Below, in pieces: positions 18,317 through 26,580 of a stretch of DNA of 56,725 nucleotides (within the stretch, counting starts at the first letter, position 1; the number at the start of each line of letters is the position of its first letter). The notes beneath the pieces are model-generated. The model ran no database searches and was not told where the DNA came from. It saw only the letters and a program-made list of their open reading frames with translations. The position numbers and the translations under genes were made by a program. The stretch is from Pseudomonadota bacterium (lineage in GTDB: Bacteria; Pseudomonadota; Alphaproteobacteria; Reyranellales; Reyranellaceae). The DNA is taken from contig JAFEFG010000017.1 of the NCBI GenBank assembly GCA_018240685.1, forward strand, positions 1 through 56,725, in the 5' to 3' direction.

Positions 18317-18736
18317 TCAACCGCCGAGCCGGCGCCTCACCTCCTGCGGGAGGGCAACCGCCCGGAGTGAGCGGGCGTCGCCCTCCTTGCGGGCCCAGAT
18401 CCGCGTCTCCGTGCCTTCGGCGGCGACGATGCCGGTCGCGTCCCGGAAGACGTGCCGTATGGTGAAGGAGCTGCGGCCGAATTTCTCGACATGACTCTCG
18501 ATGATGAGTTTCTCGCCGTGCTGGGAGGGACGGCGGAAGGCGCATTCCGCGGCCACCAGTGGCGTACCTTCCTTCCATTGTCCGCTGCTCACATCGTCTC
18601 GCTTGAGGCCCGCAGCAAGGAAAAGGCGGGACGTCGACTGATCGAACCAGCGGAAATAGGATGGGTAGTAGACGATGCCGGCAGGGTCGCAGTCTCCCCA
18701 CTCGACCGTGATTTCATGGCGATTCACAAGAGGCAT
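18317..18736 (-). CDS. 4-hydroxybenzoyl-CoA-type thioesterase
   Basis: This 139-residue hotdog protein has EWGDCDPAGIVYYPSYFRWFD near the N-terminus, the Pseudomonas-type 4HBT signature with the catalytic Asp in GDCDPAG (about residue 17). Members hydrolyse aryl- or acyl-CoA thioesters. Its start lies 23 bp inside the end of the PaaI-like gene, so the two are translationally coupled. It is the last gene of the minus-strand group containing iorA and iorB, and meets the GMC gene tail to tail. Confidence 0.85.
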   Translation of the reverse strand: MPLVNRHEITVEWGDCDPAGIVYYPSYFRWFDQSTSRLFLAAGLKRDDVSSGQWKEGTPLVAAECAFRRPSQHGEKLIIESHVEKFGRSSFTIRHVFRDATGIVAAEGTETRIWARKEGDARSLRAVALPQEVRRRLGG

Positions 18737-19166
18737 CGTTCTTGATCCCGAGAAGATTGCCGCTGACGAAGGCCGTTCCCGTCATGGCTGCGATCAGCTT
18801 GCCGTCGCAGCGCACGACATCGACGCAATAGTGCGACAGCCTGGCCGGGCGCGACAGCTCGACCGCCGTCGCCGTCAGGATGTCGCCCCGACGGGCGGCC
18901 CGGTTACAGACCATGTGCACATCGATGCCCGACGTTGCCAGACCATACGAATTGCAAGCGAACCCAAAGGCCGCATCGGCAAGGGCGAAGGCAAGGCCTC
19001 CATGCTCCGCGCCCAGGAAATTGAGATGACGTTCCTCCACCCGAACGCGTGTCACAGCGTGGCCAAGATGCACCTCGACAAGTTCTATGCCGAGTTCGCG
19101 ACAGAAAGCATCCCGTGCCGCGAGTGCAGCTACATCGGCCTTTGGGGATCGCCCGCTCGGCATCAC
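18714..19166 (-). CDS. paaI: PaaI-type aryl-acetyl-CoA thioesterase
   Basis: This 150-residue hotdog thioesterase carries HLNFLGAEHGG, then ALADAAFGFACNSYG, closely matching the PaaI pattern, which hydrolyses (hydroxy)phenylacetyl-CoA. It starts 5 bp after the iorB stop. That placement is informative: IorAB makes aryl-acetyl-CoA, and PaaI-type enzymes remove CoA from it. The full phenylacetate (paa) cluster is absent from the window, so this may be a dedicated partner rather than the classical pathway rescue enzyme. Confidence 0.82.
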   Translation of the reverse strand: MMPSGRSPKADVAALAARDAFCRELGIELVEVHLGHAVTRVRVEERHLNFLGAEHGGLAFALADAAFGFACNSYGLATSGIDVHMVCNRAARRGDILTATAVELSRPARLSHYCVDVVRCDGKLIAAMTGTAFVSGNLLGIKNDASCESP

Positions 19167-19171
19167 ACCTG

Positions 19172-20677
19172 CTAGTCGGCCGCCCGGTACAACGCCACGC
19201 CGGAAGCGGCGATCGCAGCCAGCGTCCTGGCGAGAGATCCCCCGTCCGGATCAGCGAGCGCCGCCACCCGCGCATTCGCGACAGCGTCGGCTGCAGCCTT
19301 CGTCGACATGCGTCCGCTGAGCGCAGGCTCGACGATGTCGGCCACGATCCGGCGATAGTTGCCGAGGCCGCGCTTGTAGGTGTCTCCGTAGCCCTTGATC
19401 AGGCGTGCAAGTTCAACGATCTCCCGCGCGAGATCGAGGCTGAGCGGCCGGGCCGCGCGGATCGCGCCCAGCCAGCCGTCGATCTCTGCCTGCTCCTCGG
19501 CGTAGCGATAGGTCCGGGGCCGCCACCAGCGCAGGCCGGCGACGAGGCGCAGACGGGCAAATCCCAGGATCGTCGTCGTCCGCACATGCATCGGGACATG
19601 CACGCGACCCAGCCGGCCCGTACGCTCGGCCCAGCCAAGGATGCGCCGCGCCGGCGCCGGCGGCAGGATCGCGCATATCTCCTCGATCCCAGGCTTGAAA
19701 TGCTCGGTGATCTCGACCGGCTCGTCCAGCTTGGCGCGCACCTCGGCCCGCACGCGCATCAGCCGTTCGCGTGACGTCTTCGCCTGGGCGACGCGGATGA
19801 TGTCCTCGAACGACATGCGGACGGCGAGCTGCCGTGCCGTGTCGCGCAGTAGCTCGGCGGAACCCAGGGCGTGGATGGAGTCGAGGCGATCAAGGTAGAG
19901 CACGGCATAAACGCGATCCTGGTAGGTCGCGAGTCGTCGGATGCCTTCCTCGACCATGTCGAGGCTGCTGGAAGGGTAGGCCCGGCGAGCCCGCTCCAGC
20001 AGATCCTCGACACCGCGGGCGGCTGCCTGTCGCTTGCGGTGATCGCGCACCGCCTGCGCCAGCTCGCCGCGCGCATGGCCGCGCCCGAAAGCAAAGCCGG
20101 CGAGATTGGCGTCGACCGACTTGCCTCCATCGCGGATCGCCGCCTCGAAGGCCGCTTCCGGGATCGGCAGCTTGCCCGAGCCGGCAAGGGCGCCCAGCAG
20201 CACGGCGTTGAGCACGCCGCCCGACTCCTCTGCGGCCTGGTCCATGTCGAACAGGATCTGCTCCCTGCTGCGCTCCTTCACGGCGCGCAGCAGACGTCCG
20301 ACATCGAAGCTGCCGTCGCCCATCGCCGCGCGCTCGCTGATCGCCAGCACGCGATGCGTCGACGCGATCAGGGTCGTCCGATCGGGCGTGACGAAGCCGT
20401 TGAAGATCATGCGACCGGCTTCCAGAAGCTCGGTCGCGAGCGCGACGTCCACTTCCGCCATCGCGGGATTGAGCGCCAGGACCGCTGGCGCCGGCCCCGG
20501 TGCCGGCATCACCTCGAGATAGTAGGTCGTAGCGCCGGTGCGCTGCGCGACGCCGGGAATCTGGGTGGCCTGGACAGACAGGCCCTGGCTGTGGGCAGCG
20601 GCGATGATCCAGTCGCACAGCACGCCGCCGCCATCGCCCCCCAGCGCACCGATCAGGACGGCGATCGGCCTAGCCAC
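19172..20677 (-). CDS. iorB: Indolepyruvate oxidoreductase beta-family subunit
   Basis: This 501-residue protein begins with a pyruvate-oxidoreductase gamma-type domain (LIGALGGDGGGVLCDW, IPGVAQRTGATTYYLE) of about 190 residues. A long C-terminal region of about 300 residues follows; I associate this architecture with the large aerobic IorB family, which has a domain of unknown function. It partners with IorA, whose gene overlaps its start by 8 bp. The complex decarboxylates aryl-pyruvates to aryl-acetyl-CoA. Archaeal IorB is about 200 residues, so this is the long bacterial form. Confidence 0.85.
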   Translation of the reverse strand: MARPIAVLIGALGGDGGGVLCDWIIAAAHSQGLSVQATQIPGVAQRTGATTYYLEVMPAPGPAPAVLALNPAMAEVDVALATELLEAGRMIFNGFVTPDRTTLIASTHRVLAISERAAMGDGSFDVGRLLRAVKERSREQILFDMDQAAEESGGVLNAVLLGALAGSGKLPIPEAAFEAAIRDGGKSVDANLAGFAFGRGHARGELAQAVRDHRKRQAAARGVEDLLERARRAYPSSSLDMVEEGIRRLATYQDRVYAVLYLDRLDSIHALGSAELLRDTARQLAVRMSFEDIIRVAQAKTSRERLMRVRAEVRAKLDEPVEITEHFKPGIEEICAILPPAPARRILGWAERTGRLGRVHVPMHVRTTTILGFARLRLVAGLRWWRPRTYRYAEEQAEIDGWLGAIRAARPLSLDLAREIVELARLIKGYGDTYKRGLGNYRRIVADIVEPALSGRMSTKAAADAVANARVAALADPDGGSLARTLAAIAASGVALYRAAD

Positions 20678-22820
20678 TCGCCATCGCTCCGATCACGGCC
20701 GACCGCAGGCGCCACTTCAGACGATCCCACCAGGTCGCATTCTGCACGATATCGGCCTTGAAGAAGGACGGGCAGAGCACCGCCGCATCCGCCACCTCTC
20801 CGCACAACCCGCATCCCAGGCAGCCATTGTTCACGTGGGCCACCGGATCGGCGCGCAGCGGATCAGGGCTGGGCTTGACCACCAGGGAGGGGCAACCCGA
20901 CAGCCGGATGCAGGAATGATCTCCAGTGCAGACCTCGTCGTCGACGCCGTAGCGGGTACGCACGACGCGCTCGCCGCGTTTCACTTGCGCGGCGATCTGC
21001 GGCCGGATCCGGCGCTGTCGGGCGAGCTGGCACTCACCGTCGGCGACGATCACCTTCAGGCCAGTGTGATCCGTGCTCATCGCTTCACGCAGCGTCTTGA
21101 GCATGGTGCCGACGTTGTAAGTGCGGATGGTGCGCAGCCACCCGACACCCATCGCCTTCAGCGTGGTGGCGATGTCCGATGTCGTCTGGCCGTCGCGGCG
21201 GTTGCCCGACGTGTTGGGAATGAACTGCGCACCCGTGGCCGAGGTATAGCCGTTCTGCATGATCACCAGGACGCGGTCGCCACGGTTGAACATGGACGAC
21301 GCGACGCCGCTCAGGAGCCCGTTATGCCAGAAGCCACCGTCACCCATCACGGAGATGGTCCGCTTCTGCATCACCGGCGCCACCGCTCCGGCGGCAGCGA
21401 GCGACATGCCGAAGCCCAGGATCGAATTGCCGAGATTGAAAGGCGCCAGCGTAGCGAAGGAATGGCAGCCGATGTCGCTCGAGATATGGACCTTGCCCAC
21501 CTCGCGCTCGAGCAGCTTGATGGCCGAGAAGACCGGCCGCTCCGGGCAGCCGACGCAAAAGCCCGGCGGCCGCAAAGGCAAGGGCCCGCCCAGGAGGCGC
21601 TGCGCCTCGGCACGCCCGGCGCGCGCGGCCTCGAAGCGCTCGCGCGGTCCCGACAGGTCGATGTCGTTGGCCGACTGGGCGAAGAACTTGAGCAGGCCGT
21701 CCGTCACCACTTCGGCCGTATACTCGCCGGCCATCGGCAGGACATCCTTGCCGTAGATCTTGGTATCGATGTCCTTCCGGCGCAGCAGCGCATTGACTGC
21801 CTGCTCGATATAGTCCGGTGCGCCCTCCTCCACGATCAGCACCGCCCGCTTGCCCTTGCAGAAGTCGGCGATCTGGTCGGGCACCAGCGGATGGGTGACG
21901 TTGAGCACCAGCGTCGGGATCCTGCCCTCGACCTCGAGCCTGTCGAGACCGCGCATCAGCACGTTGGTGATGCCGCCCTGCACGATGATGCCGAGGTCGG
22001 AACGCTCGCCGGGGAAGAACTCGTTCAGCCCTTGCTCGACGATGAAGCGCTGAGCGGCCGGCAGGCGCACGTCGATCTTGAGCTTCTCGTGGGCATAGGT
22101 CGAGGGCGGATGGGAGATGCGGTCGTAGTTGTGTGGCGCCGGATCGGCGAGCCGGTGATTGCGCGAGATGGCCGGCGGCCGGTTGTCCTTGGCGACGAAC
22201 TCGCCGGTGACATGGCAGGCCCGGATGCGCAACTCCATCATGACCGGCGTGTTCGAGGCCTCCGAGAGCTCGAAGGCCTTCTCCGTACAATGCACGATAG
22301 TCGCCAGCGACGGCCGCGGATCCATCAGCCACACCGAGCACTTCAGCGCATAGGCGTGCGAGCGCTCCTGGATCACCGAAGCGCCTTCGCCGTAGTCCTC
22401 CCCGACGACGATCAGGGCGCCGCCGACGACGCCTGGCGATGCCAGGTTGGAAAGCGCGTCCGCCGCCACGTTGGTACCGACGATCGACTTCCAGGTGACG
22501 CAACCGCGCATCGGATAGTTGATGGAAGCGCCCAGCAGCGCCGCCGCCGAGGCCTCGTTCGTGCAGGTCTCCAAGTGCACGCCGAGCTCGTCGAGCAGGT
22601 CCTGCGACTCGACCAGCACATCGACCAGATGCGAGACTGGCGCGCCCTGATAGCCGCCGACATAGGCGACGCCGGATTGCAGGATCGCTTTGGTAACGGC
22701 GAGGATGCCTTCGCCGCGAAAGACTTCGCCCTCACCCAGACGAAGGGCGCGAACTTCCTCGCGAAACGACCGTTCCGGGTTGGTGCGCTGGGCGACGGGA
22801 ACCGGGGGCTGGTCAAGCAT
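20670..22820 (-). CDS. iorA: Indolepyruvate ferredoxin oxidoreductase alpha
   Basis: This 716-residue subunit starts at the ATG at 22820, just before the conserved RSFREEVRALRLGEGEVFRGEG. Domains in order are: pyrimidine-binding domain, domain II, the TPP domain with MGDGGFWHNG and later QNGYTSATG, and a C-terminal cysteine region with CTGDHSCIRLSGCP and GCLGCGLCG...CP for iron-sulfur clusters. It oxidatively decarboxylates indolepyruvate, phenylpyruvate or hydroxyphenylpyruvate. The electron acceptor is not visible in the window. It lies 17 bp after the DTW gene and overlaps iorB. Confidence 0.9.
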   Translation of the reverse strand: MLDQPPVPVAQRTNPERSFREEVRALRLGEGEVFRGEGILAVTKAILQSGVAYVGGYQGAPVSHLVDVLVESQDLLDELGVHLETCTNEASAAALLGASINYPMRGCVTWKSIVGTNVAADALSNLASPGVVGGALIVVGEDYGEGASVIQERSHAYALKCSVWLMDPRPSLATIVHCTEKAFELSEASNTPVMMELRIRACHVTGEFVAKDNRPPAISRNHRLADPAPHNYDRISHPPSTYAHEKLKIDVRLPAAQRFIVEQGLNEFFPGERSDLGIIVQGGITNVLMRGLDRLEVEGRIPTLVLNVTHPLVPDQIADFCKGKRAVLIVEEGAPDYIEQAVNALLRRKDIDTKIYGKDVLPMAGEYTAEVVTDGLLKFFAQSANDIDLSGPRERFEAARAGRAEAQRLLGGPLPLRPPGFCVGCPERPVFSAIKLLEREVGKVHISSDIGCHSFATLAPFNLGNSILGFGMSLAAAGAVAPVMQKRTISVMGDGGFWHNGLLSGVASSMFNRGDRVLVIMQNGYTSATGAQFIPNTSGNRRDGQTTSDIATTLKAMGVGWLRTIRTYNVGTMLKTLREAMSTDHTGLKVIVADGECQLARQRRIRPQIAAQVKRGERVVRTRYGVDDEVCTGDHSCIRLSGCPSLVVKPSPDPLRADPVAHVNNGCLGCGLCGEVADAAVLCPSFFKADIVQNATWWDRLKWRLRSAVIGAMASG

Positions 22821-22837
22821 GCCGGCGAGTATAGGGA

Positions 22838-23449
22838 TTAACGCCTTACGCGACGATCCCGTTTCGAATCCCGGATGCCGGCGGCTCTCGCCTTTGCAAG
22901 CAATGCCCGGAACGGCACCAGCAACTTCTCCCGCACTGCAGCATCGCCCTCCAATGCCGACAGGGCGAGCGCCACGGCCTCCAATGTGGACACCGCATCG
23001 GGCCGCGCTTCCTTGCGCAGGTCGCCATAGAGCGAGGGGCCGTCCGGCACCACCACGAACCGCCGCAGCTTGGTCAGCCAGGGGTTGCGCCACCACAGCG
23101 CCTTGGCCTGGGCCCAGTTGCCGTCGAGGGCGACGATCCCCTTCACGCCTTGCCGGGCCGCAGCCTGATCGGCCAGCGGCTCACCGCTGCGGTCCAGCGC
23201 GACCAGCGGCCCCTTGCCCTTCATCGCCTTGGCCGCCTGCACCGAGCCGAGATAGAGAACGCCCCATTCCTTGGGCTCCGCCGACGCCTTCAGCGCGTGT
23301 CCCAGGTTGCGCCAGGACAGGCCGACCGTGAGCTGGGCATTGGCCAGCGTCGAGCAGATCAGCTTGGCCGTGCCCAGCACCCGGTCCTGCTCCTGCGGAT
23401 GCTGCAGGAGCAGCACGGCCACCTTGTTGTCGACGCTCGGTTCGCTCAT
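22838..23449 (-). CDS. tapT: DTW-domain protein (tRNA acp-transferase-like)
   Basis: This 203-residue protein has LLLQHPQEQDRVLGTAKL and LVALDGNWAQAKALWWRNP, the motif block of the DTW family, whose characterised members add the acp group to tRNA uridine-47 using S-adenosylmethionine. The Thr of the name motif is Asn here (DGNW). The N-terminal zinc-type cysteines of many members are missing. The ATG at 23449 removes an unconserved arginine-rich extension. It is the first gene before iorA, 17 bp apart, although no functional link to IorAB is known. Confidence 0.75.
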   Translation of the reverse strand: MSEPSVDNKVAVLLLQHPQEQDRVLGTAKLICSTLANAQLTVGLSWRNLGHALKASAEPKEWGVLYLGSVQAAKAMKGKGPLVALDRSGEPLADQAAARQGVKGIVALDGNWAQAKALWWRNPWLTKLRRFVVVPDGPSLYGDLRKEARPDAVSTLEAVALALSALEGDAAVREKLLVPFRALLAKARAAGIRDSKRDRRVRR

Positions 23450-23490
23450 CGGGGCGACATATAGAACGACGGGGGCTATGCTGTCGCGCA

Positions 23491-24276
23491 ATGAACGTTG
23501 CCGTCCTGGTCTTCGACAGCGTGACCAAGCTGCCGCCGGAGGCGAATGGCGCCGTCGTCGTCGGCGGTTCCCACGCGGCCGTCTATGCCGCGCACCTTTC
23601 GGCAAAGGCGGGAATTCGCGCCGCCATCCATCATGACGCGGGCATCGGCCTCGAGGAAGCCGGCGTTGGCGGCCTTGCCTATGCCGAGACGCTCGGCATG
23701 GCCATGGCAGCGCTCGCCACCGCCTCGTGCCGGATCGGTGACGGCCGGGATCAGGTCGAGCGCGGAGTCGTCAGCCGGGCGAACGCTCAGGCTGCCGCCT
23801 GCGGTATCGTCGCGGGCATGGCCTGTCGCGAGGCTGCGGAGAGGCTCAAGCGGGCTACCTGGCCGCACCGTCCGCCGGCCGGGAAGGACGAAGGCCGCCA
23901 CATCGTCGACGGCATCGTCTGCATCGACTCGGCGACGCTCCTGCTGCCTGAGGATCGCGACCGGATCGTCGCCACGGGCAGCCATGGCGCCCTGAACTCG
24001 GGTCACGCGACGGCGCCCACACGTCCGCGCCTCATCTTCTTCAACGATGCGGGTCCCGGTATCGACCGCGGCGGCGTACTCGGGCTCGACGTGCTCGACG
24101 GCGAAGGCGTGCCGGGCGTCGCGGTCGCCGCTCTCTCCGCGCGCATCGGCGACGGCCGCTCCACACTGCAGGACGGAACGATCTCGCATATCAACAAGGC
24201 GGCGCATCGACTGGGCGCCCGGATCGGCGGCTCCGCCCTTGCCTTGGCCCGCGCCGTGACTGAAAAGTCTGTCTAG
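23491..24276 (+). CDS. Unknown protein of two tandem homologous halves
   Basis: I do not recognise this 261-residue protein. Residues 20-105 and 157-242 align without a gap over 86 positions, with about 31 identities by eye. Both halves contain a GSH motif, a DAG-X-G motif, GV-X-GL and RIGDGR followed by a Gly-X-X-Ser-X-X-Asn pattern. The first half has GGSHAAVYAAH and HHDAGIG; the second has TGSHGALNSGH and NDAGPG. There is no signal peptide or membrane segment. The conserved His, Asp and Arg suggest an active site in one or both halves. It precedes a free biotin carrier gene by 23 bp, so the two are probably co-transcribed. A role with a biotin-dependent carboxylase is possible but not shown. 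Confidence 0.8.
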   Translation: MNVAVLVFDSVTKLPPEANGAVVVGGSHAAVYAAHLSAKAGIRAAIHHDAGIGLEEAGVGGLAYAETLGMAMAALATASCRIGDGRDQVERGVVSRANAQAAACGIVAGMACREAAERLKRATWPHRPPAGKDEGRHIVDGIVCIDSATLLLPEDRDRIVATGSHGALNSGHATAPTRPRLIFFNDAGPGIDRGGVLGLDVLDGEGVPGVAVAALSARIGDGRSTLQDGTISHINKAAHRLGARIGGSALALARAVTEKSV

Positions 24277-24299
24277 AAGAACTGCGAGGAACACCGGGA

Positions 24300-24521
24300 A
24301 TGGCCGTCGTCAACGTGAAGTCCGAAATCGCGGGTAACGTCTGGAAGATCCAGCTCAAGCCCGGCGACCACGTCGAAGCAGACGGCGAGATCATGATCCT
24401 CGAATCCATGAAGATGGAAATCCCGGTACTCTCGCCCAAGGCCGGCACCATCAAGGAAATCAAGGTCAACGAAGGCGAGGCCATCGACGAAGGCCAACTC
24501 GTCGCCGTACTCGAAGCCTGA
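24300..24521 (+). CDS. Free-standing biotin carboxyl carrier protein
   Basis: This 73-residue protein is a complete biotinyl/lipoyl domain with the ESMKMEIPV biotinylation motif, the lysine being about residue 38. It lacks the Pro/Ala-rich N-terminal arm and thumb of AccB, so it resembles the small carriers paired with acyl-CoA or other carboxylases. No carboxylase subunit is adjacent. The nearest biotin carboxylase, at 6401, already carries its own carrier domain. It follows the duplicated-domain protein by 23 bp, and a 103-bp gap follows it. Confidence 0.88.
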   Translation: MAVVNVKSEIAGNVWKIQLKPGDHVEADGEIMILESMKMEIPVLSPKAGTIKEIKVNEGEAIDEGQLVAVLEA

Positions 24522-24600
24522 GCCGCAAGGCCGGGAACCCTTCCGAAAATGCTTTCTCGCCACCCGCGACGAGGTCGGCTGGAAGTTCATTCCAATGTAC

Positions 24601-24615
24601 TGGACAATACGTCCA
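24601..24615. promoter_or_regulatory. Inverted repeat upstream of XRE-cupin gene
   Basis: TGGAC-AATAC-GTCCA is a perfect 5-bp inverted repeat ending 9 bases before the ATG of the XRE-cupin regulator. Such regulators commonly repress themselves, so an autoregulatory operator is plausible. The surrounding bases are notably more AT-rich than the coding sequence. Confidence 0.4.
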
Positions 24616-24624
24616 TTATGATGC

Positions 24625-25209
24625 ATGTCTCCCTTCATGCAGGAGACAGACGTCAACAGGCGCATCGCGGCGCGCGTCCGGCAGCTCCGGTCCGAGCGCG
24701 GTCTCTCGCTCGAGGCGCTGGCTGACCGCAGCGGCGTAAGCCGCTCGATGATCTCTCTGATCGAGCGCGGCGAGACCAGTCCCACAGCGGTCCTGCTCGA
24801 GAAACTGGCGGCCGGACTCAGTGTCACGCTGGCGAACCTGTTCGAACCGCCGGCCGTCGCGGCGACGCCGCTGTCCCGACACGCCGAGCAATCGACCTGG
24901 CGCGATCCAGCCTCGGGCTACATCCGCCGCAACGTCTCGCCGGCAGGTGCCGTCACTCCAATTCAGATCGTAGAAGTGGAGTTTCCCGCCGGCGCTCATG
25001 TCGCCTACGAGACCGGGCCGCGCCAGAAACCGGCACATCAGCAGGTCTGGGTGCTGGAAGGCACGATCGAGGTCACGGTCGGGACGCAGCAATACCGGCT
25101 CGACACCGGCGATTGCCTTGCCTTCGTGCTCGACCGTCCGACGGCCTACCGGAATCGCAGCCGCAAACCCGCGCGCTACGCTGTGGTCATCGTGATGGGG
25201 ACGCCGTGA
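24625..25209 (+). CDS. XRE-family regulator with cupin domain
   Basis: This 194-residue regulator has an N-terminal XRE helix-turn-helix (about residues 10-65, LRSERGLSLEALADRSGVSRSMISLIERGETSPTAVLLEKLA pattern in part) and a C-terminal cupin (EVEFPAGAHVAYETGP, HQQVWVLEGTIEVTVG). PuuR- and SutR-like proteins share this build and sense small ligands. A second ATG at 24637 could also be the start. It is the only recognisable transcription regulator in the window. Its stop overlaps the GTG of the acetyltransferase (GTGA), so likely targets include that gene and the EamA exporter. Confidence 0.85.
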   Translation: MSPFMQETDVNRRIAARVRQLRSERGLSLEALADRSGVSRSMISLIERGETSPTAVLLEKLAAGLSVTLANLFEPPAVAATPLSRHAEQSTWRDPASGYIRRNVSPAGAVTPIQIVEVEFPAGAHVAYETGPRQKPAHQQVWVLEGTIEVTVGTQQYRLDTGDCLAFVLDRPTAYRNRSRKPARYAVVIVMGTP

Positions 25210-25727
25210 CCGGGCTTCCCGTCCGCCGCCTCACCGCCCTTGGCGAACCCGAAGTCGCGCAGCTCGCGGAGGTGCTCGTCGATTGCGTCGAAGGCGGCGC
25301 GTCGGTGAGCTTCATGCTGCCGTTGTCGCTGCAGAGAGCTGCGATGTTCTGGCAAGGACTGGCAGAGGACGTCGCGGCGGGTCGGCGCATCCTGCTGGTG
25401 GCCGACGATGCCGAGGGGATCGTCGGCACGGTGCAGGTCGTGCTGGCCCAGCCCGAGAACCAGCCGCACCGGGCCGATATCGCCAAGATGCTCGTGCATC
25501 GACGGGCGCGCCGAAAAGGCGTCGGCGCAGCACTCGTGCGAGCGGCCGAGGACGCGGCGCGAGCGGCCGGCAAGACACTGCTGGTGCTCGACACGGCGAC
25601 CGGCAGCGATGCCGAAAGACTCTACGTCCGCCAGGGATGGCAACGCGCGGGAACCGTCCCCGATTATGCGCTGTGGCCACAAGGCGGCCTCTGCAGCACT
25701 ACCTTCTACTTCCGGCAGCTGGCCTGA
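25206..25727 (+). CDS. GNAT-family N-acetyltransferase
   Basis: This 173-residue acetyltransferase has the acetyl-CoA loop RRARRKGVGAALVRAAEDAAR and a C-terminal LYVRQGW motif. The GTG start at 25206 overlaps the regulator stop; no ATG gives a full domain, because the next upstream frame start lies deep inside the regulator. Co-expression with a cupin regulator and an EamA exporter suggests acetylation and export of an amino acid or amine. That resembles detoxification modules, but the substrate is unknown. Confidence 0.8.
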   Translation: MTGLPVRRLTALGEPEVAQLAEVLVDCVEGGASVSFMLPLSLQRAAMFWQGLAEDVAAGRRILLVADDAEGIVGTVQVVLAQPENQPHRADIAKMLVHRRARRKGVGAALVRAAEDAARAAGKTLLVLDTATGSDAERLYVRQGWQRAGTVPDYALWPQGGLCSTTFYFRQLA

Positions 25728-25730
25728 CCG

Positions 25731-26567
25731 ATGCAGCCCTGGGACGTCGCGGGCGCGCTGCTCAGTGCGGCACTGCATGCGGGATGGAACGCCGCCGTGA
25801 AGGCCCATCGCAGGCCGACCGAAGCCATGACAGCGCAGATGGTGCTGTGCGCTCTGATCGTCGTGCCGGCGCTCTTGTGGACCGGACTGCCCCGCTCCCC
25901 GTCCTGGCCCTGGCTTGCCGCATCGACCTGCCTCAACCTTGTGACGGTCACCGCGCTGCTGCGCGCCTATGCCGTGGTCGGCTTCGGTCTCGTCTATCCC
26001 GTCGTTCGCGCCCTGTCCGTCCTGCTGGTCGTGCCGGCGGCGGCCTATCTCTCCGGCGAGATGCTCAGCGTCTATGGATTGCTGGGCATAGCCCTCATCG
26101 TCGCCTCGCTCCTGCTGCTGGCTCTGGCCAACGCGCACGCAAATGCGCTGCCTCGCGCCGCCCTGTCGTGGATCCTGCTTGCAGGCCTCTCGACGGCGGC
26201 CTACGTCATGTGTGATGCGCAAGGCGTGCGCCATGCCGGCTCCCCCTGGGCCTACGGCTTCGCCGTCTCCATCACCAACGCCGTCGCGATGTCCTTCGCC
26301 CAGAGTCGCATCGCGATGCCCTGGCGCATCGTTCGGGATCACTTCGCCAGCACCTTGCCCATCGCGATCGCGGCAATCGTATCCTACCAGCTCATCCTGT
26401 GGGTGTGGAGCCATGCCCCCATCGCACCGGCCTCGGCGCTGCGCGACACGAGCTCGGTTTTCGCCATCGTGATCGCGGTCGTATGGCTGCGCGAGCCCTT
26501 CACGCGGTTGCGGCTCGCGGCGATCCTGCTGTCGGCAGCGGCCGTGCCCCTGATGCGGCTCGCCTGA
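25731..26567 (+). CDS. EamA/DMT-superfamily transporter
   Basis: This 278-residue, strongly hydrophobic protein has two EamA repeats and about ten membrane helices. Typical features are ALHAGWNAAVK near the N-terminus and the SSVFAIVIAVVWLREPFTRLRLAAILL block near the end. The family exports amino acids and metabolites. It lies 3 bp after the GNAT gene, completing a regulator-acetyltransferase-exporter operon. Its stop codon lies inside an inverted repeat shared with the convergent GST gene. Confidence 0.85.
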   Translation: MQPWDVAGALLSAALHAGWNAAVKAHRRPTEAMTAQMVLCALIVVPALLWTGLPRSPSWPWLAASTCLNLVTVTALLRAYAVVGFGLVYPVVRALSVLLVVPAAAYLSGEMLSVYGLLGIALIVASLLLLALANAHANALPRAALSWILLAGLSTAAYVMCDAQGVRHAGSPWAYGFAVSITNAVAMSFAQSRIAMPWRIVRDHFASTLPIAIAAIVSYQLILWVWSHAPIAPASALRDTSSVFAIVIAVVWLREPFTRLRLAAILLSAAAVPLMRLA

Positions 26568-26580
26568 CGTCCGTCAGGCG
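26561..26580. terminator. Inverted repeat holding both convergent stop codons
   Basis: Arms CGCCTGACG (26561-26569) and CGTCAGGCG (26572-26580) form a 9-bp perfect inverted repeat with a 2-base centre, or 8 bp with a 4-base loop. The TGA of the EamA gene and the complement of the GST stop both lie within the arms. A bidirectional transcription end is likely. Confidence 0.45.

Noticed and set aside
20538..22841. 767-codon open frame on the plus strand
   Set aside because: Antisense to iorA, whose TPP and cysteine motifs are clear; the plus frame has no domain.
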